A stretch of 64,000 nt of DNA from Maratus speciosus (lineage: Eukaryota > Arthropoda > Arachnida > Araneae > Salticidae), in NCBI GenBank assembly GCA_963932465.1, contig OZ010788.1, forward strand, positions 671,792,484 to 671,856,483. The letters are read 5' to 3'. The notes under the pieces are model-generated. The model did not search any database. It worked only from the letters and a program-made list of their open reading frames with translations, and was not told where the DNA came from. Positions 46,255 to 57,660 of this stretch are shown piece by piece (position 1 is the stretch's first letter; every line of letters starts with the position of its first letter). The position numbers and the translations under genes are program-made.

Positions 46255-46680
46255 TTTATAAAGTCATTAATACAACCAATTTACATATCGCATCTTCAGT
46301 CTTCTCCCAGATGTAAAATCTCATTACTTTACTAAGTAAAATTTTAGCCTTGAACTTAATACATGTCTTCTGAATGTCCGTCAGAAATAATCTCGTTACA
46401 TTAACTAGAATTTAATCTTGAGCATCTATCTATGAAGAAGAATGTTTCATTTTTGAATCGATTTATTGGAATATTCGAGAAAGCCAGTTGTCAAATTCCG
46501 GAGTGCTTAGAAGCCCCCAAAATCGGTAGAATTTGATAAATTAATTTTACATTAGAAAGTCATTCAACAGAGAGTTGATTTTAGAGTTTTGAAATTTCAA
46601 AATATTTTTTGTTCAGAGCGGAAATAGTTTTGGGTTTAAACGCATGCATAAAGTGTAATTTACTTATCGTATTACTCACT
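46255..46680 (+). repeat. Dispersed repeat L, copy 2
   Basis: Direct relative of 34425-34815, with the same block order. Confidence 0.65.
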
Positions 46681-46794
46681 ATTCAGATCTAATTAACTGG
46701 ATGGGGGTCAATTTATTTTATGTTTCGTAGATTTCAACACCTCGTAAAAGTAGCAAAATTTGCGCAACCCGAGATTTCCTCTTGGATTCATTTT

Positions 46795-46950
46795 TTTCCA
46801 ATGGCGACTATTTTTTAATTCAACTCGGACCACTTTTTAAATACAAAATATTCCTTATAAATTTTAACATATACAAGAGAATGATACTGCAAAATTGATT
46901 TTCTTAAAATAGTGGTGCGAGAATATGAAAATAGTCTCCAGTGACCCGCC
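46795..46950. mobile_element. Short TIR element, family D copy 4
   Basis: ATGGCGACTATTTTTTAATT and GGACCACTTTTTAAA at the left pair with AAAATAGTGGTGCGAGAAT and GAAAATAGTCTCCAGTG at the right. Confidence 0.55.
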
Positions 46951-47149
46951 CTGATTTAGCCTGATTAAAATCTTTAATTATTGATTCAGGTTTGGGTTAA
47001 AAAAAAGTATTTTACAAAAAATGTTTACATATTTAAACTTTAAAATATTTATAGATCTGAAATATTTAATAAAAATATGCGCAATTTTTGAACCTATTTT
47101 GATTTAAAAAAATACGCAGCGAGAGGGTTAATGGAAGGTAGCTTTATAT

Positions 47150-47280
47150 ACATGATTCTATCTTTATGTTCTATTCGAACCACTATATTTTAAAGTAAAT
47201 TTTTTAATAAATTTCTCTTGGAAATATTGTCAAAGTACAAGTAAAAGTGTCTCTTAAAAAAAAGTGGTGCCAAGCAAATA
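47150..47280. mobile_element. Short TIR element, family D copy 5
   Basis: CGAACCACTATATTTTAAAG at the left pairs with CTTAAAAAAAAGTGGTGCC at the right. The GCAGCGAGAGGGTTAA just upstream (47117-47132) is a lone end of the TTAA type found at 61127-61373. Confidence 0.5.
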
Positions 47281-47325
47281 AATTTAGTTAAGAGTGCCTA
47301 TACCGCTTATATGGCATACGTACAG

Positions 47326-47496
47326 TGATGAAACAGCGTAGCACCAAAGAATTAATTGCCTTTATAATTTTTTTTTTTAGTATTCTTCGTCTTATTTCAG
47401 GATAGAATTTCTGATACTTTTCAAGGCGAAGAATAGTATTAAAATTTAGTGGTGACAAACGCCCATCTGGTGTGCCTCTGTTCCATCGCTGCATGC
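47326..47496. mobile_element. Short TIR element, family D copy 6
   Basis: CAGTGATGAAACAG at the left pairs with CTGTTCCATCGCTG at the right. The centre GAATAGTATTAAAATTTAGT followed by GGTG matches copy 3. Confidence 0.65.
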
Positions 47497-47504
47497 GTAT
47501 TATC

Positions 47505-47665
47505 ATACGTAATTAATTCACTGATATCCCATGATAGGTCATGATTCTAGGTTGTCATGGATATTATTTTATTAAGTCCTATCCTACGTAATTAATTCAT
47601 TGATATCCCGTTATAGGTCATGATTCTAGGTTACCATGGTGATGACGTCCTATTCAAGATGGAGT
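47505..47665 (+). repeat. Direct tandem duplication, about 80 bp
   Basis: CGTAATTAATTCA(C/T)TGATATCCC through GGTCATGATTCTAGGTT occurs twice, starting at about 47505 and 47585. Confidence 0.85.
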
Positions 47666-48823
47666 CCTTTTATTTCCATATGACTGAATTTAATATACAT
47701 AGAATCGTATATTAAATTTTGTATTTATGCATTTTTCCATAAAAGTGCAACAGCTATTGCACCAAGATCTGAATAGTTATAAAACGTGTTATTATACAAA
47801 TGCATCTCATTTGTCAAGTGTCACGTACAATTTCCGATTTGTTTTTGACTGAGTAAGTGGTTTGCGACAGTGGCGCTAATTTATATGGGCTCATGGGACG
47901 CGAGCCCACTCAATAATTTAAATTATTCAATCGCTGAAATGAAATTTGGTTTTATTAACGTTCTAAAAATAGTTTTGTTTGAAAAATAGTAAGGACATCC
48001 ATTAGACTTACAGGGAGAACTGGAAACCCCTTCAGCGAACGTATAGTTAAATTTCTCACGGAAACAAACTTCTTGAATATTTTGCCATCTGTTTTGATGT
48101 CTTGAATGGATAAAGCACTTTGGTGACTAAAATGTATGCTTTACTTGACATTTAGTTTTTTGCGCTTTCAGTAGTTAGCAATTACAATGTTATTTAATAT
48201 AAATATTAATGTATTTATAAGAAAAAACTTATAAGAATATAATTTAATAAAATTATTTATAAAATTATAGTTAAATTATAATAATTTAAAAATTTGCTTA
48301 GAAAAAAAAAAAAAAAAAAAAAAAAAAAAACAATTTTATTTCGAATTATCATCTTTAGTGATTCGCTCATCCCCTCTCTCTTTCCACACATATGCACAGG
48401 GCTGCCACATGCGACTATGTTTTTAATTCTACCTCGCACCCCTTTATCAAAACAAAAATTATTGACATACAGTTTGATAACATTTGGAAGAAAAATAATA
48501 TACTGTAATTTTTTTTTTTTTTTTTTTTGGTGGCACGAACAGAATATAAAATTAATCTCCTGTGGTAGCCCTGATACACACTAAGGGGGAAAAATTATAT
48601 GTGTTATTTTACTCCAAAAATTTTGAGCCCAACCAATTTTTTTCAAAAGTTCGCGCTACAGGTTTGGAATCTTATTTTCCTTTACAAAGTTTATTATATT
48701 GATGACGCCTCTCATACCCAGTAAAGGAAACTTTTGAAAGCCTACATATAAACTAATGAATGTCCTATCCCGACGAAAACCTGTCCAATGATAAATCTTT
48801 AGTTTCAGCTGTGACAGGAAATA
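47666..48823. other. AT-rich DNA with long A and T runs
   Basis: A(29) at 48302-48330 and an 18-base T run near 48511-48528. Frames at 48257-48584 cross these runs. Nothing else seen. Confidence 0.5.
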
Positions 48824-49312
48824 CAGGGTCCATAAAAGAAGTTCCCAGTTTCAATTATATATTATAACAGTTTAATTTAGACTATTTAAAACTAATCCAA
48901 TTGAAGGTAAACTAACCAAGTTTTTCTTACAAATGTTCAATAGGTGTACCTTTAGTGATACGGCACCCATCCAACTTAAAGTATAATTCTTCCCACACTT
49001 CAGTTAACAAGTCTAGAGTGATGGAAGCGGCGGAACGCAGACACGATCTTTTATAAAGCACCAAAGAAAAAAAATCGCATGGCTCTAACGGCTTATAAAT
49101 CTTCAGCTTAGAAAAAACGATTTACGCTTGGAAGTCACCGTTTTACGTCTAAGCCACTGCACGCCAGTTAATAACAAAGCAGAGCTTGGGCATGCGTTTA
49201 TCTAAAACTTTTTAAGTTACTTTTTTATTCGTGACCTTGAACCAACACACTACAATGCTTACAGTTGATAAATTTAAAATTTATAACTTGGTCTTCTCTT
49301 ATGGACAGACTG
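48824..49312 (-). mobile_element. Mariner-like deletion derivative, copy 2
   Basis: TIRs CAGGGTCCATAAAAGAAGTT and, inverted, AGAAGTC-like ...CTTATGGACAGACTG, TA on both sides (48822-48823, 49313-49314). The interior matches copy 1 in reverse, including GCGGCGGAACGCAGACACGA and AAATCGCATGGCTCTAACGG. It carries the same fused N/C-terminal remnant with further decay; no open transposase frame. Confidence 0.8.
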
Positions 49313-49554
49313 TATCTTTCTTGTTAAAAGGGATTATTCTTTAATGCATTTTTTTTTTCTTATAGAAAATGGCGACTATTTTAATACTCTGTTTGTACAA
49401 ACATTTTGAAAAAAAGTTACTTTGCAGCACATTTCTATTGAAATTGTTGAATTGTATATGAAAATTTATTCTTTCTGAAATGTGGTACAGTAGAATAAAA
49501 AGTAGCTATCAACCCAGCTATCGATCGATGAACGATATGTTCCATAGTAATGAA

Positions 49555-49815
49555 AGGGTTGCACAATTTGTTGACAGGGTTGGATGTTTCGTTTTTTACA
49601 CTGAAACATTTTGAAGACTCATTGGCCATAAAAAATAAGTTTTTCCTCGTGATTTGCGATTTTTCCTCGGTTGACCTGCCCATTGTAAGAAATAACAAAG
49701 TTTTCCAAACAAAGAAATTTTATATTAAAAAAATATTTTTTCTTTCATACTGCATTTTCTATTCGATTTCTTTTCCTATTATCGGCTTATTCAAGCGTAG
49801 ATAATATTTTTAAAT
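49555..49815 (+). repeat. Local duplication E, copy 1
   Basis: Shares TTGACAGGGTTGGATGTTTC, AAAGTTTTCCAAACAAAGAA and the following TTTTCTATT-type block with copies 2-4. Most diverged copy. Confidence 0.45.
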
Positions 49816-49894
49816 AGCAGAATGAAAAGGAATAAGATATGAATGTTACTCTGGGGAGTATAAGACGAGAGAAACTCCTTTGAATTTATTTTTA

Positions 49895-50210
49895 ACCGAC
49901 TTCCAACACAGAGGTGAGAGTTGTGCCAATCGTGATTATGAACAATTCAAAAAAGTTGTAGTCAGCACGAAATTTGATTATTTTTTTTTCTTTTAAGCGG
50001 ACTGAGAAGATTTCTTCATCTTCATACAAAACTTTTGAACCGATTTTCATAACCCTTTTTTACCCCTTTCCAACATAGTTGAAAAGTGTATATGAATTCT
50101 GCTTGTCTGTCGTCTGTCCTTGCTGTAACTGGCATAAATATTGTCCGATTGCCATGAAATGAATATATGTTATTAGGGTTTACTAGGGAACGTTCGGTAT
50201 TGAAAATGAA
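49895..50210 (+). mobile_element. Repeat K, copy 1 (hairpin plus GTCTGTC tract)
   Basis: Begins near AACCGACTTCCAACACAGAG. A hairpin, CTTTCCAAC (50066-50074) with GTTGAAAAG (50078-50086), pairs 8 of 9 around ATA. It precedes CTTGTCTGTCGTCTGTCC (50101-50118) and GTCCGATTGCCATGAAATGA. This is the same order as in repeats F, G and H. Confidence 0.55.
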
Positions 50211-50790
50211 CTGTGTATTTAATTTTAATTTTCTCAAAGTGTGCTGGACGTCCAGGAATCTGTGTTTCACTGTTATTTTCCACTAGGTGATTCCAAAATG
50301 AAATACCTCCGGTAGCTGCTATATTTACTACGGTTGGGATTAGATTCGATGGATTTAGACGCATAGCACTCATAGAGATGAGTTGTTCTGGAGTTTCACT
50401 GCATCTTGCCTTTGCACATAAATATTTCCACGTGCTGTGTAAAAATCGAAGTCTCGATTTAGCTGTTTTGCAACAGAGTCTACAGATATGTGTCTGTTGT
50501 TGTCCTAATGTGGTAAGGTGTTAAGATTCAATATTTTGATTAAAATCATATTGGAATCCACGGGGATCCCTTGATGCTAATATCATCATGTGTGAAGTGT
50601 CATTTTATAATTACAGTGTTTCTGTTGACATTTTATACGGAGAAAAAGAGACTTTCTTCGGTTCCTGCAGAGCGTTCAGAGAGGCCGTTTTGTTTTAAGC
50701 TAAGTGGATGGAATTTAGTATTTTGTAAAATCATGTCTTTTAATGCTTCAAGCTTATTTTTGAACACCTTTAGGCCCTCTATACTGCCAA
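50173..50790 (-). pseudogene. Candidate two-exon gene fragment, unknown product
   Basis: Minus strand. A first block, from about 50790 to 50636, reads SIEGLKVFKNKLEALKDMI then LSLKQNGLSERSAGTEESL and ends at TCC before GTATAA, a plausible donor. A second block starts right after CACATTAG (an acceptor-like site), reads HISVDSVAKQLNRDFDFYT then ARGNIYVQRQDAVKL (50504 down to a stop at 50370-50372), and is in phase with the first if that 131-base intron is removed. A competing frame, 50520 to 50173, is open for 115 codons over the second block. No family recognised; it may be a decayed transposon exon. The overlap with repeat K at the low end argues for caution. Confidence 0.25.
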
Positions 50791-50989
50791 ATTAGCCTTA
50801 TTACTGCTTTTAAACAAACTGTTGTTATGGTTTATTTTCCGTCATGGCTACTTTTCAAGTGCACTGCCCAGAAGGATACATCACACGTGTAAAACACAAA
50901 AACAATATTTTGATGAAAATGATTTTGATAAAAATGAAGTTGGATTTATTTTTTATTAAACATTATTTTGCATTTAATTACTTCAAAAA

Positions 50990-51345
50990 TTTCTTTAATT
51001 TCACGTGTCACTGGAAATGGACATTGTGTTTATTGGAGTTATTGTTCAAGCTATTTGCTCGCGTGATTGGATGCTTCGTTTATTTCTCTCTGAAAAGTTT
51101 TTAAAGTTAACTGGCCGTAATAAATTAACTTTTCTTCATGCTTTGGGAATTTTCGTCACGGAAAACTCACCATCTGGAAATAACAGTAAAGTTTTCTAAA
51201 CAAAGCAAAGAAGTTTATTTATTTATTATTATTATTATTATTATCTTTTACTGTTGAAAATATTTTCTATTTAAAAACCTATTCTTTAATTATAAAATAT
51301 TTATTGGTAAGCACTGAGTTCAAGAAAATTCTTTTGTTTTAAAAT
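50990..51345 (+). repeat. Local duplication E, copy 2
   Basis: TTTCACGTGTCACTGGAAAT, GATTGGATGCTTCGTTTATT, TTAACTGGCCGTAATAAATT and CATGCTTTGGGAATTTTCGT match copy 3. An ATG-initiated 86-codon frame at 50844-51104 runs into it; copy comparison does not show codon-position conservation. Confidence 0.75.
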
Positions 51346-51404
51346 CCTCAAATAATGTCCCGTTTTCCTTGAATTACTACCCCTGTCGTGTACTTATTGG
51401 ACCA

Positions 51405-51565
51405 CATATGTTCTTCTTAACAATTTCCAACATAGAAAAGACTTTATGAATTTGGTTTGTCTGTCTATTTGTCTGCCGTCTGTATGTCTATCTATCTGTG
51501 CTCCAACTCACATAAATATAATCACATTGCCATGCAATTGGTACATGTTAATGAGGTGCCATGTC
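51405..51565 (+). mobile_element. Repeat K, copy 2
   Basis: TTTCCAACATAG, a GTCTGTCTATTTGTCTGCC tract and CACATTGCCATGCAATTGGT align with copy 1. Confidence 0.55.
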
Positions 51566-51637
51566 AACGCCCCCTAAATATTTGAGAATGCCTTGACACG
51601 TGCCACGAAAACGTCACACAAAGCAGTCAAAACAACG

Positions 51638-51694
51638 AAAAAAAAATCATTCATTGGCTCTTCTATATCGTTGAACCAATGAATGATTTTTTTT
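51638..51694. repeat. Long perfect hairpin
   Basis: AAATCATTCATTGG and CCAATGAATGATTT, with the A and T runs beside them, form a stem of about 18 bp with a loop of about 20 bases. Confidence 0.8.
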
Positions 51695-52079
51695 CTTTCC
51701 TTTATAAATAAGGGAGAGGGATAAAAAAAATCTTTGGTAACCTTCATTTGTGCTTTACCTTCCTCGATTCTACCAAATATTCGCCACTTTTAACCTTCAC
51801 TTATATGATGCCTTTGAGCCATAATTAATAAATAATGATCACTGTCAGGCACAAGATTCACTTTAAACTACACTGCAAGCTAGAATTCCAACATGCGTCC
51901 ATTGGCATCGCATTATCAATCATCGAATTTGCATATTTCCGGCGCTAACGTATGCGCGGAAGTGCAATTTTGAGTTCAATTGTATTTAATTAACACAAAT
52001 AATTGCAGTATTGGGCATTGGTTGCAACATTAATTTAGTGAGCATATTTTTCTCATTATCTTTTGATTTTGATGACCAG
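51695..52079. other. DNA without a recognisable gene
   Basis: Nothing recognised; the minus-strand frame at 51986-52171 is unsupported. Confidence 0.45.
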
Positions 52080-53280
52080 TGCATATCACCACCTATTGCG
52101 GGTAAAATTGAACAATATCGCCGACAATGGGATTTAAAGTGAATGTGTATAACAATAAATGATTGCAACAAAATACACTTTTATGCTAATCCATTCTTCT
52201 CAATATAAGCCACAGTCTTCCGAATAAGTAAATATCTGTTCAGGACATTTCCACAGAAAATTATCATTTTTTTTTTTTTTTTTTTTTTTGTGGGGGGGGG
52301 GGGAGGGATGGGAATAAATTTTATAATATGTTTAATTTTAAGGTATGATTGGAAAACTCGATATTTTTATGTTCTATAATAAAATCCTAATAAAAAGGCA
52401 TTGTAAATTACTGTTTATAAACTAAGTTAAGTAGCATTATTATCTTTGTAAAATCATAAAGTTACGTCAGTTACACGTGTATATGCCATTTTTTTTCTTT
52501 TTTACTATTCAGAAATTAATTAAATAAGTCACTGTTATAATTTGGCATTACTTAGTGTTGTTGAGAACATTAAATCACTTTTTTTGTGACGCGATAGTTT
52601 TGATAATTTTTACACTTCAATGAAGGCAGGAAAAATGTTTGTATATTTTATGTTACGTCATTTACAGAATTTTGAAATGCAATTTTGGGGACTAAAAGAG
52701 CGATTGAAATAATCTGCAGGTGTGTGGGTATTAAGCCCTTAGTGAGAAATATTTTAAATTGTAAAATTTTGTTCTTGCTTTATTAGTAAATTTTTTACAT
52801 AGTTTTGAAAACAAAATTCGATGATCAAATGACGATGGTCAGTGACGATGGAATTGCCCTTCAAATAACGTAAGAAACGAAGTTCTGTAGCCTGTTTTAT
52901 TTTATTGTAAAAATTACTTCCTTTTTAAGTCTGTTCGAAACCATATCCTTAATTTCACGTGTCACTGGAAATGGCCATCTTGATTATCGGAAATTATTCT
53001 TTAATCTACCCGTTGACATGATTGGATGCTTCATTTATTTTTTTCAACAGTGTTCAAGATTAACTGGCCGTTATAAATTAGCTTTTCTTCACGCTTTGGG
53101 AATTTTCATCTCAGAAAATCCACCCGCTGGAAAAGTAATAAATCTTTCTAAACAAAGAAGTACTTTTCTTTATATGTTGAAATTATTTTCCACTCAAAAT
53201 TTATGCCCAAACTATAAAATATTTATTTCTAAACATGAGGAAAACAAAATTCTATTATTTTAAAACCTTCAAACCTTGAA
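52080..53280 (+). repeat. Local duplication E, copy 3 (interrupted)
   Basis: The upstream part (52080-52260) shares GTGAATGTGTATAACAATAA and CAACAAAATA with 59385-59450. The downstream part (52860-53280) shares TAAGAAACGAAG, TTTCACGTGTCACTGGAAAT and CTTTGGGAATTTTCATCTC with copies 2 and 4. Copy 4 lacks the intervening 52260-52860, so that piece is probably an insertion. It begins near a T(23)/G-run at 52267-52303. Confidence 0.7.
52267..52303. repeat. Poly-T run followed by G run
   Basis: T(23) then G, T and about 12 G residues. Confidence 0.9.
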
Positions 53281-53363
53281 TTATTTAAATTGTCGTCTGT
53301 TTATTGAATATTTTTCTTAACGAAACGAAATGAAATATGTCAGAAGCCTTAATTTTGAAAATA

Positions 53364-54113
53364 CAGTGAAACCTCCCTGTGCGACCACCTCCCTGAACGA
53401 TCTTTTTTTCATGGAACGAAATCTATTCCCATAGGCTCAATACTAATTTTACCTCCATTCAGAGACCATCTCAGTTGAACTCCCTCCATTAGCGACCCAT
53501 TTCTTTGAAGATAATGAAACAAATTCCGTTTTTTACTGGTCGCTTGAAGAAGGTTTTATAAGAAAAATAATTCCGGAGAGCCCATTATTCGTCAAACTTC
53601 AAAACTAAGTTTAGATTTTTTTTTTAAATTCCCGTAACCTTTAAGTGTTTGAACCCCTAAGTGCCTTTTTAGGCAATGAATTTAACTCTGATGACGAATT
53701 TAGAATGACGGTCCATAAACGTCCCTGTCCTATTCTGCCAGGAAACTCTCAAAGAAATAGATAAATTAATGCAATCGTCATTATTTGTTCCCGTCCAAAA
53801 AAATTGCATTTATTGACTGAACTTCGAAAAGACATGGAAATAAAAATTATAAAAGATAAAATCGTAAAATAAAAGGAAACGTCAAAGTATTCATTTTTAA
53901 AACTCTGCAGTAACTTATGTGATTAACTTTTGTTTTGATACTCAAATTTTCATATTTTTTCTAACGTGAAAAATAAATTTTAGTAACGTTAATTGTTAAC
54001 TTTTTTCGACAATTAAAATCAAGATTTAAACTTTACCCCCATTAAGAGACCACCTCTCAGAGCGACCCATTTTTATTGGAACGGAACGTCGTCACTTTAG
54101 GGATGTTTTACTG
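53364..54113 (+). mobile_element. Pogo-like element, family 2, copy without the nested MITE
   Basis: Ends CAGTGAAACCTCCCTGTGCG and, inverted, ...GGGATGTTTTACTG, TA on both sides. It matches 15825-16796 in reverse, but keeps a single TTAA where that copy has the 205-bp insert. Noncoding. Confidence 0.85.
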
Positions 54114-54139
54114 TACAACATGAATGAAATTCTTCTGGA

Positions 54140-54880
54140 GTTTAAACAACGTCTATCAAATAGTTAGGGAACCAGTGACACCAAAAGCTCTGTGATTGCG
54201 AAATTAAAAGAATTTTATGTAAATCGATAGTAAAAATTCAATCGAACAAAATGAGCATGACTAGTTTTCGCAAACCGAAAATATTTTTAATTAAATTAAT
54301 TATTATTAGAAAGCAATAATGTTTTACCGTTATCGCGTATACTGATCATTCTTAGAGCATATTTATTACCTAATCTGTTTATGATGATATATTACCATAT
54401 ATACTATATTTATGTAGAACTATTAATCCTGTAGAAAAAAAACACCTAAATATTTTACTAAATAAACTTAAAAATCTATCTTAAAATTTCTGGTTTCTAT
54501 TACTTAATATAAGTATAAAAAAACATAATTCTAAAAGAAAAATTCATGCATTTAAGGGTTAAAATAGGTATGGCAGCACAAAATTAGTAATTAATAATTA
54601 CAAAATAAGAGCGCAAAATTGTCTATAACAATAGACAATTTTTGTGCTCTTTCAGCAAAACTTGGTATGGCATACTTTATTCTGCTGTAAATCTCTGCCA
54701 TACTTATTTTAACCTTTAAATACATAAATGTTTCTTTTAGAATTGTATTTTTTTATACTCATATTAAGTATTAGACGCCAGAAATTTTAAAATATATTTT
54801 TAAGTTTACTTAGTATAATATTTGTGTGATTTTTACAGGATTAATATTGCCATATAAATATAGTGGTTGCCAGAACATGA
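54140..54880. repeat. Foldback C with an inner hairpin
   Basis: Arms at about 54385-54590 and 54690-54880 are inverted copies. Landmarks are TAATCCTGTA, AAACTTAAAAATNTATNTTA, AAAATTTCTGG, AATTCTAAAAGAAA and GGTATGGCAG. The centre has its own hairpin (ATTGTCTAT / ATAGACAAT within 54617-54640). The left extension (54140-54384) and the centre recur, inverted, at 57415-57660. Confidence 0.75.
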
Positions 54881-56479
54881 TTTATTTATCAAAAGTGAAA
54901 TAAAAAGTGTTGCAAATTTGAGGGGGAAGCAATCATGTCTCTGTATTATTCAATTCTCACCGAAGTAATCGAAAAATTTGACTTTAAAATAAGGAAAAGC
55001 AATTTTTCAACACTTCTCCCCAATGTTAAAAATATAAAATTTAGTTAAGGTGTGAATTTTTGTTCTGTTGCGAATCTCGTTTATATGAGGTAGGATATAA
55101 TATATCCCACCACCCCACAGTGGGTGATTTATCGATTCTAGCAGGCCAAAAATCGATTTTTAAAAGTTTACCCTAGCGTAATTTATTTTTTGCCTGTTAT
55201 AGCTTAATAGTTAGGGCGCTGTACCCTGCTATTGGTTTTTATATAAATATAATTGTGTGGTCCATAGACTGACGCAAAGCTGGTGCTTCTTAGTTAGGAA
55301 TGAATCAATCAATTTGAATATAGTTCTTTAATCTGTTACTTGAAGCGGAATAAAATATACTGCTCGATTACGGATGCTTCCAAACAAAATATGGACTTTA
55401 TTTTATCAGATTTATGAGCATAAAGTTTGCACATATCAGCTGTTATTTCATATTTAATGTCGCAAAAAACTCTGTATCTATTTTACAAATTTTCAGTTTT
55501 AATATAGAAAAAGTTATATGGTAAAGCACGATTAAGCTCAATTTTTGATATGATTAAATAGTTTAGATTATTACCTTTTCATTGCAATTTAATTTATTGC
55601 CCTTAGGTGCCCTCCCAGTTTTTAGAATTGTTTTTAGCTTATTAAGTCTAAATAATTTTTTTTTAAATTTTAGTTCGAGAACTATTTTCTTTTTATTAAA
55701 TCTACTATAATTTAAGTTAGTCATATAAATAAACTTTTTCACCATTTTGCAACGGCTAGACGATTTAAAATTTACCAAAAATGTGAATTGGATTGAAAAT
55801 ATTCTGTTTACAGAGGAAAATTACAATGAATGCACATGAAGTTTTGCAAGAGTGAAATGTTTAAATTTATGACCAAATTTGGACTCAAATTGGCAGCTGT
55901 ATGTAGATATCTCAGGACAAAATGATTTAAAATATATTATTTGGCTGCAAATTTTGAGTGGTTTCAAAATTGATCCAGACAAATTCTCCAAATTCAGATT
56001 TGATACATTGCAAAACATAATACAGAAATTCTCTCATGATATCTTATAACTCCCATTCTTTACATAAGGTTCCTCTGTGCAGAGATAAATATAAAAATAT
56101 ACAACAGAATATACAACACATCAATTTTCCTTAAAGCTGTCGAATGTTTGACCCGTATCTTAAATTTTAGAAAAAAAGTTTTCCTATTTGTTGTAATAAT
56201 ACAAAAGTAGTTTTATCTCTTTAGCATCCACACCGTTAAGAAAGTATCTTTAAAATTATCAAGAAGAACGTAAAATCATGCGTCAATCAGATTATTAAAC
56301 ATTTTTCAACGCATTCGGACTGCTATAATAAAACTTCATAGCTTAATAACGTGAAAAAAACGATGTCTAAGTAATAATTTGTAAAACATATAACACGTCT
56401 GAAAATACGATTTCAACCAAAGCCGAAAGAAGTAGCTGAAAAGGTTCTACATCCGTGTATATGAACTATAGATTTATCA
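54881..56479. other. DNA without a recognisable gene; weak tRNA-like fragment
   Basis: TATAGCTTAATAGTTAGGGC at about 55199-55218 resembles a tRNA A-box/D-arm, but no B box follows. Minus-strand frames at 55563-55778 and 55821-56018 are AT-driven and unsupported. Confidence 0.4.
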
Positions 56480-57180
56480 TATAATTCACAATATACAAAA
56501 ATTTAGAACAGTTAGTGAGCGGCATAGGACAGTTGAAAAATCCTCGTCAGCAATTTTCGTCAGTAAACGGAAAATGTACTTGAGATGTTTTGTGCAGCCC
56601 TGTATACGATTTATAGAATTTATACTTACTAAATAGTATGCATTTTTTACAATTTAAAAAAAGTGTTCCATAACTGAAAACGCACTTCCATCAATTATTG
56701 TTCATACAGAGGAAAATATAACTGATTTTTTTGTGTGCCCCTGTACATTAAAAATGAATGGCACATCATATTCAATAGTAAGTGTCTAATAGAGCACCTC
56801 AGAGATATATATCAAATTAAATATTTTTGAAATAATGTAACATGAACAAAATACACTACAAACAATTTTCTCCATAGACCGTAATGTAACATAATTCTTT
56901 TTAGTGTCCCTTGTGAATGATCGATAAATGCTATCCATACCATATTCTATAGCAATTATCATCTCACTTCATAGATATGTATATAAATTTCAAAGTGTTT
57001 GAAATTATGAAACATCATTAAAAACCTCCGCAAACGATTTTCCCCCATAGGCCGTAATGTAATGAAGTGCTTTTGAATGTTTCTGTAACGAAGTTGTGAC
57101 TGCTACACGCTACATTTTGCAATACCTAACATTCAATAGTGAATATCAATAACATTTTTCAATTTCATGGCGATGCGACT
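56480..57180 (+). repeat. Diverged tandem units related to repeat F
   Basis: Units of about 150-170 bp are marked by CCATAGACCGTAATGTAA and CCATAGGCCGTAATGTAA and by ACATCATTAAAAACC; they correspond to the CCATTGGCCGTAATGTAA and ACATCATTAAAATGC blocks of the array at 58430-58930. Confidence 0.6.
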
Positions 57181-57214
57181 ATATGGCCGCCAAAAATAAT
57201 TTTGGCCAACTAGA

Positions 57215-57414
57215 ATCGTTAAACCACCCACCGTGCACCCCTCAAGTGGTTAAGGGTTTGAGACACGGCCGGGGAGAAAATTTAACAGTTATTTTCCTTT
57301 GAATTTTGACTGGTGCGCCTTTATTTCGCATCTGGACACTGCTCAAGTGTAGGCAGACGCGTATGGGGACGTTTCACGCGGCGCCTGCTCCGCGAATTCC
57401 GGCGGTGTTCTAAT
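57215..57414. other. GC-richer segment of unknown nature
   Basis: Includes CACGGCCGGGGAG and CGCGGCGCCTGCTCCGCG, unlike the surrounding AT-rich DNA. No tRNA, rRNA or convincing frame recognised. Confidence 0.4.
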
Positions 57415-57660
57415 AGGGTTTGTCATACCAAGTTTTTCTGAAAGAACACAAAATTTTCTATAAAATGCCTTAAGATTAATCAATATCCGCTATAACGGTA
57501 AAACATTATAAATTTTTATTAATAATTACTTTAATTAAACATATTTTTGAATTGTCAAATCTAGTCATACCTAATTCATTTCCTTCCTTTGACTTTTTAC
57601 TATTGATTTACATAAAAAAATTTCAATTCTGCGATCACGGGACCGGTTCTCGGATAAAAA
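57415..57660 (-). repeat. Partial inverted copy of foldback C
   Basis: CATACCAAGTTTTTCTGAAA, GATAACGG-like ATAACGGTAAAACATTAT, CTAGTCAT and TTACTATTGATTTACATAAA match the reverse complement of 54150-54690. Confidence 0.7.

Noticed and set aside
27914..48330. Long A runs (27914-27937, 48302-48330) as retroposed gene tails
   Set aside because: No target-site duplication or recognisable upstream gene sequence; simple homopolymers are common here.
50844..51104. 86-codon frame with a good ATG context (MATFQVHCPEG start)
   Set aside because: Runs into local duplication E; the other copies do not keep the frame, and the C-terminal half is AT-driven hydrophobic sequence.
55196..55232. tRNA gene suggested by TAGCTTAATAGTTAGGGC
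   Set aside because: Only an A-box-like part; no B box or T stem within tRNA distance.
57235..57275. tRNA-like CTCAAGTGGTTAAGGGTTTG
   Set aside because: Resembles a D arm, but there is no anticodon stem, T arm or acceptor stem in the following 60 bases.
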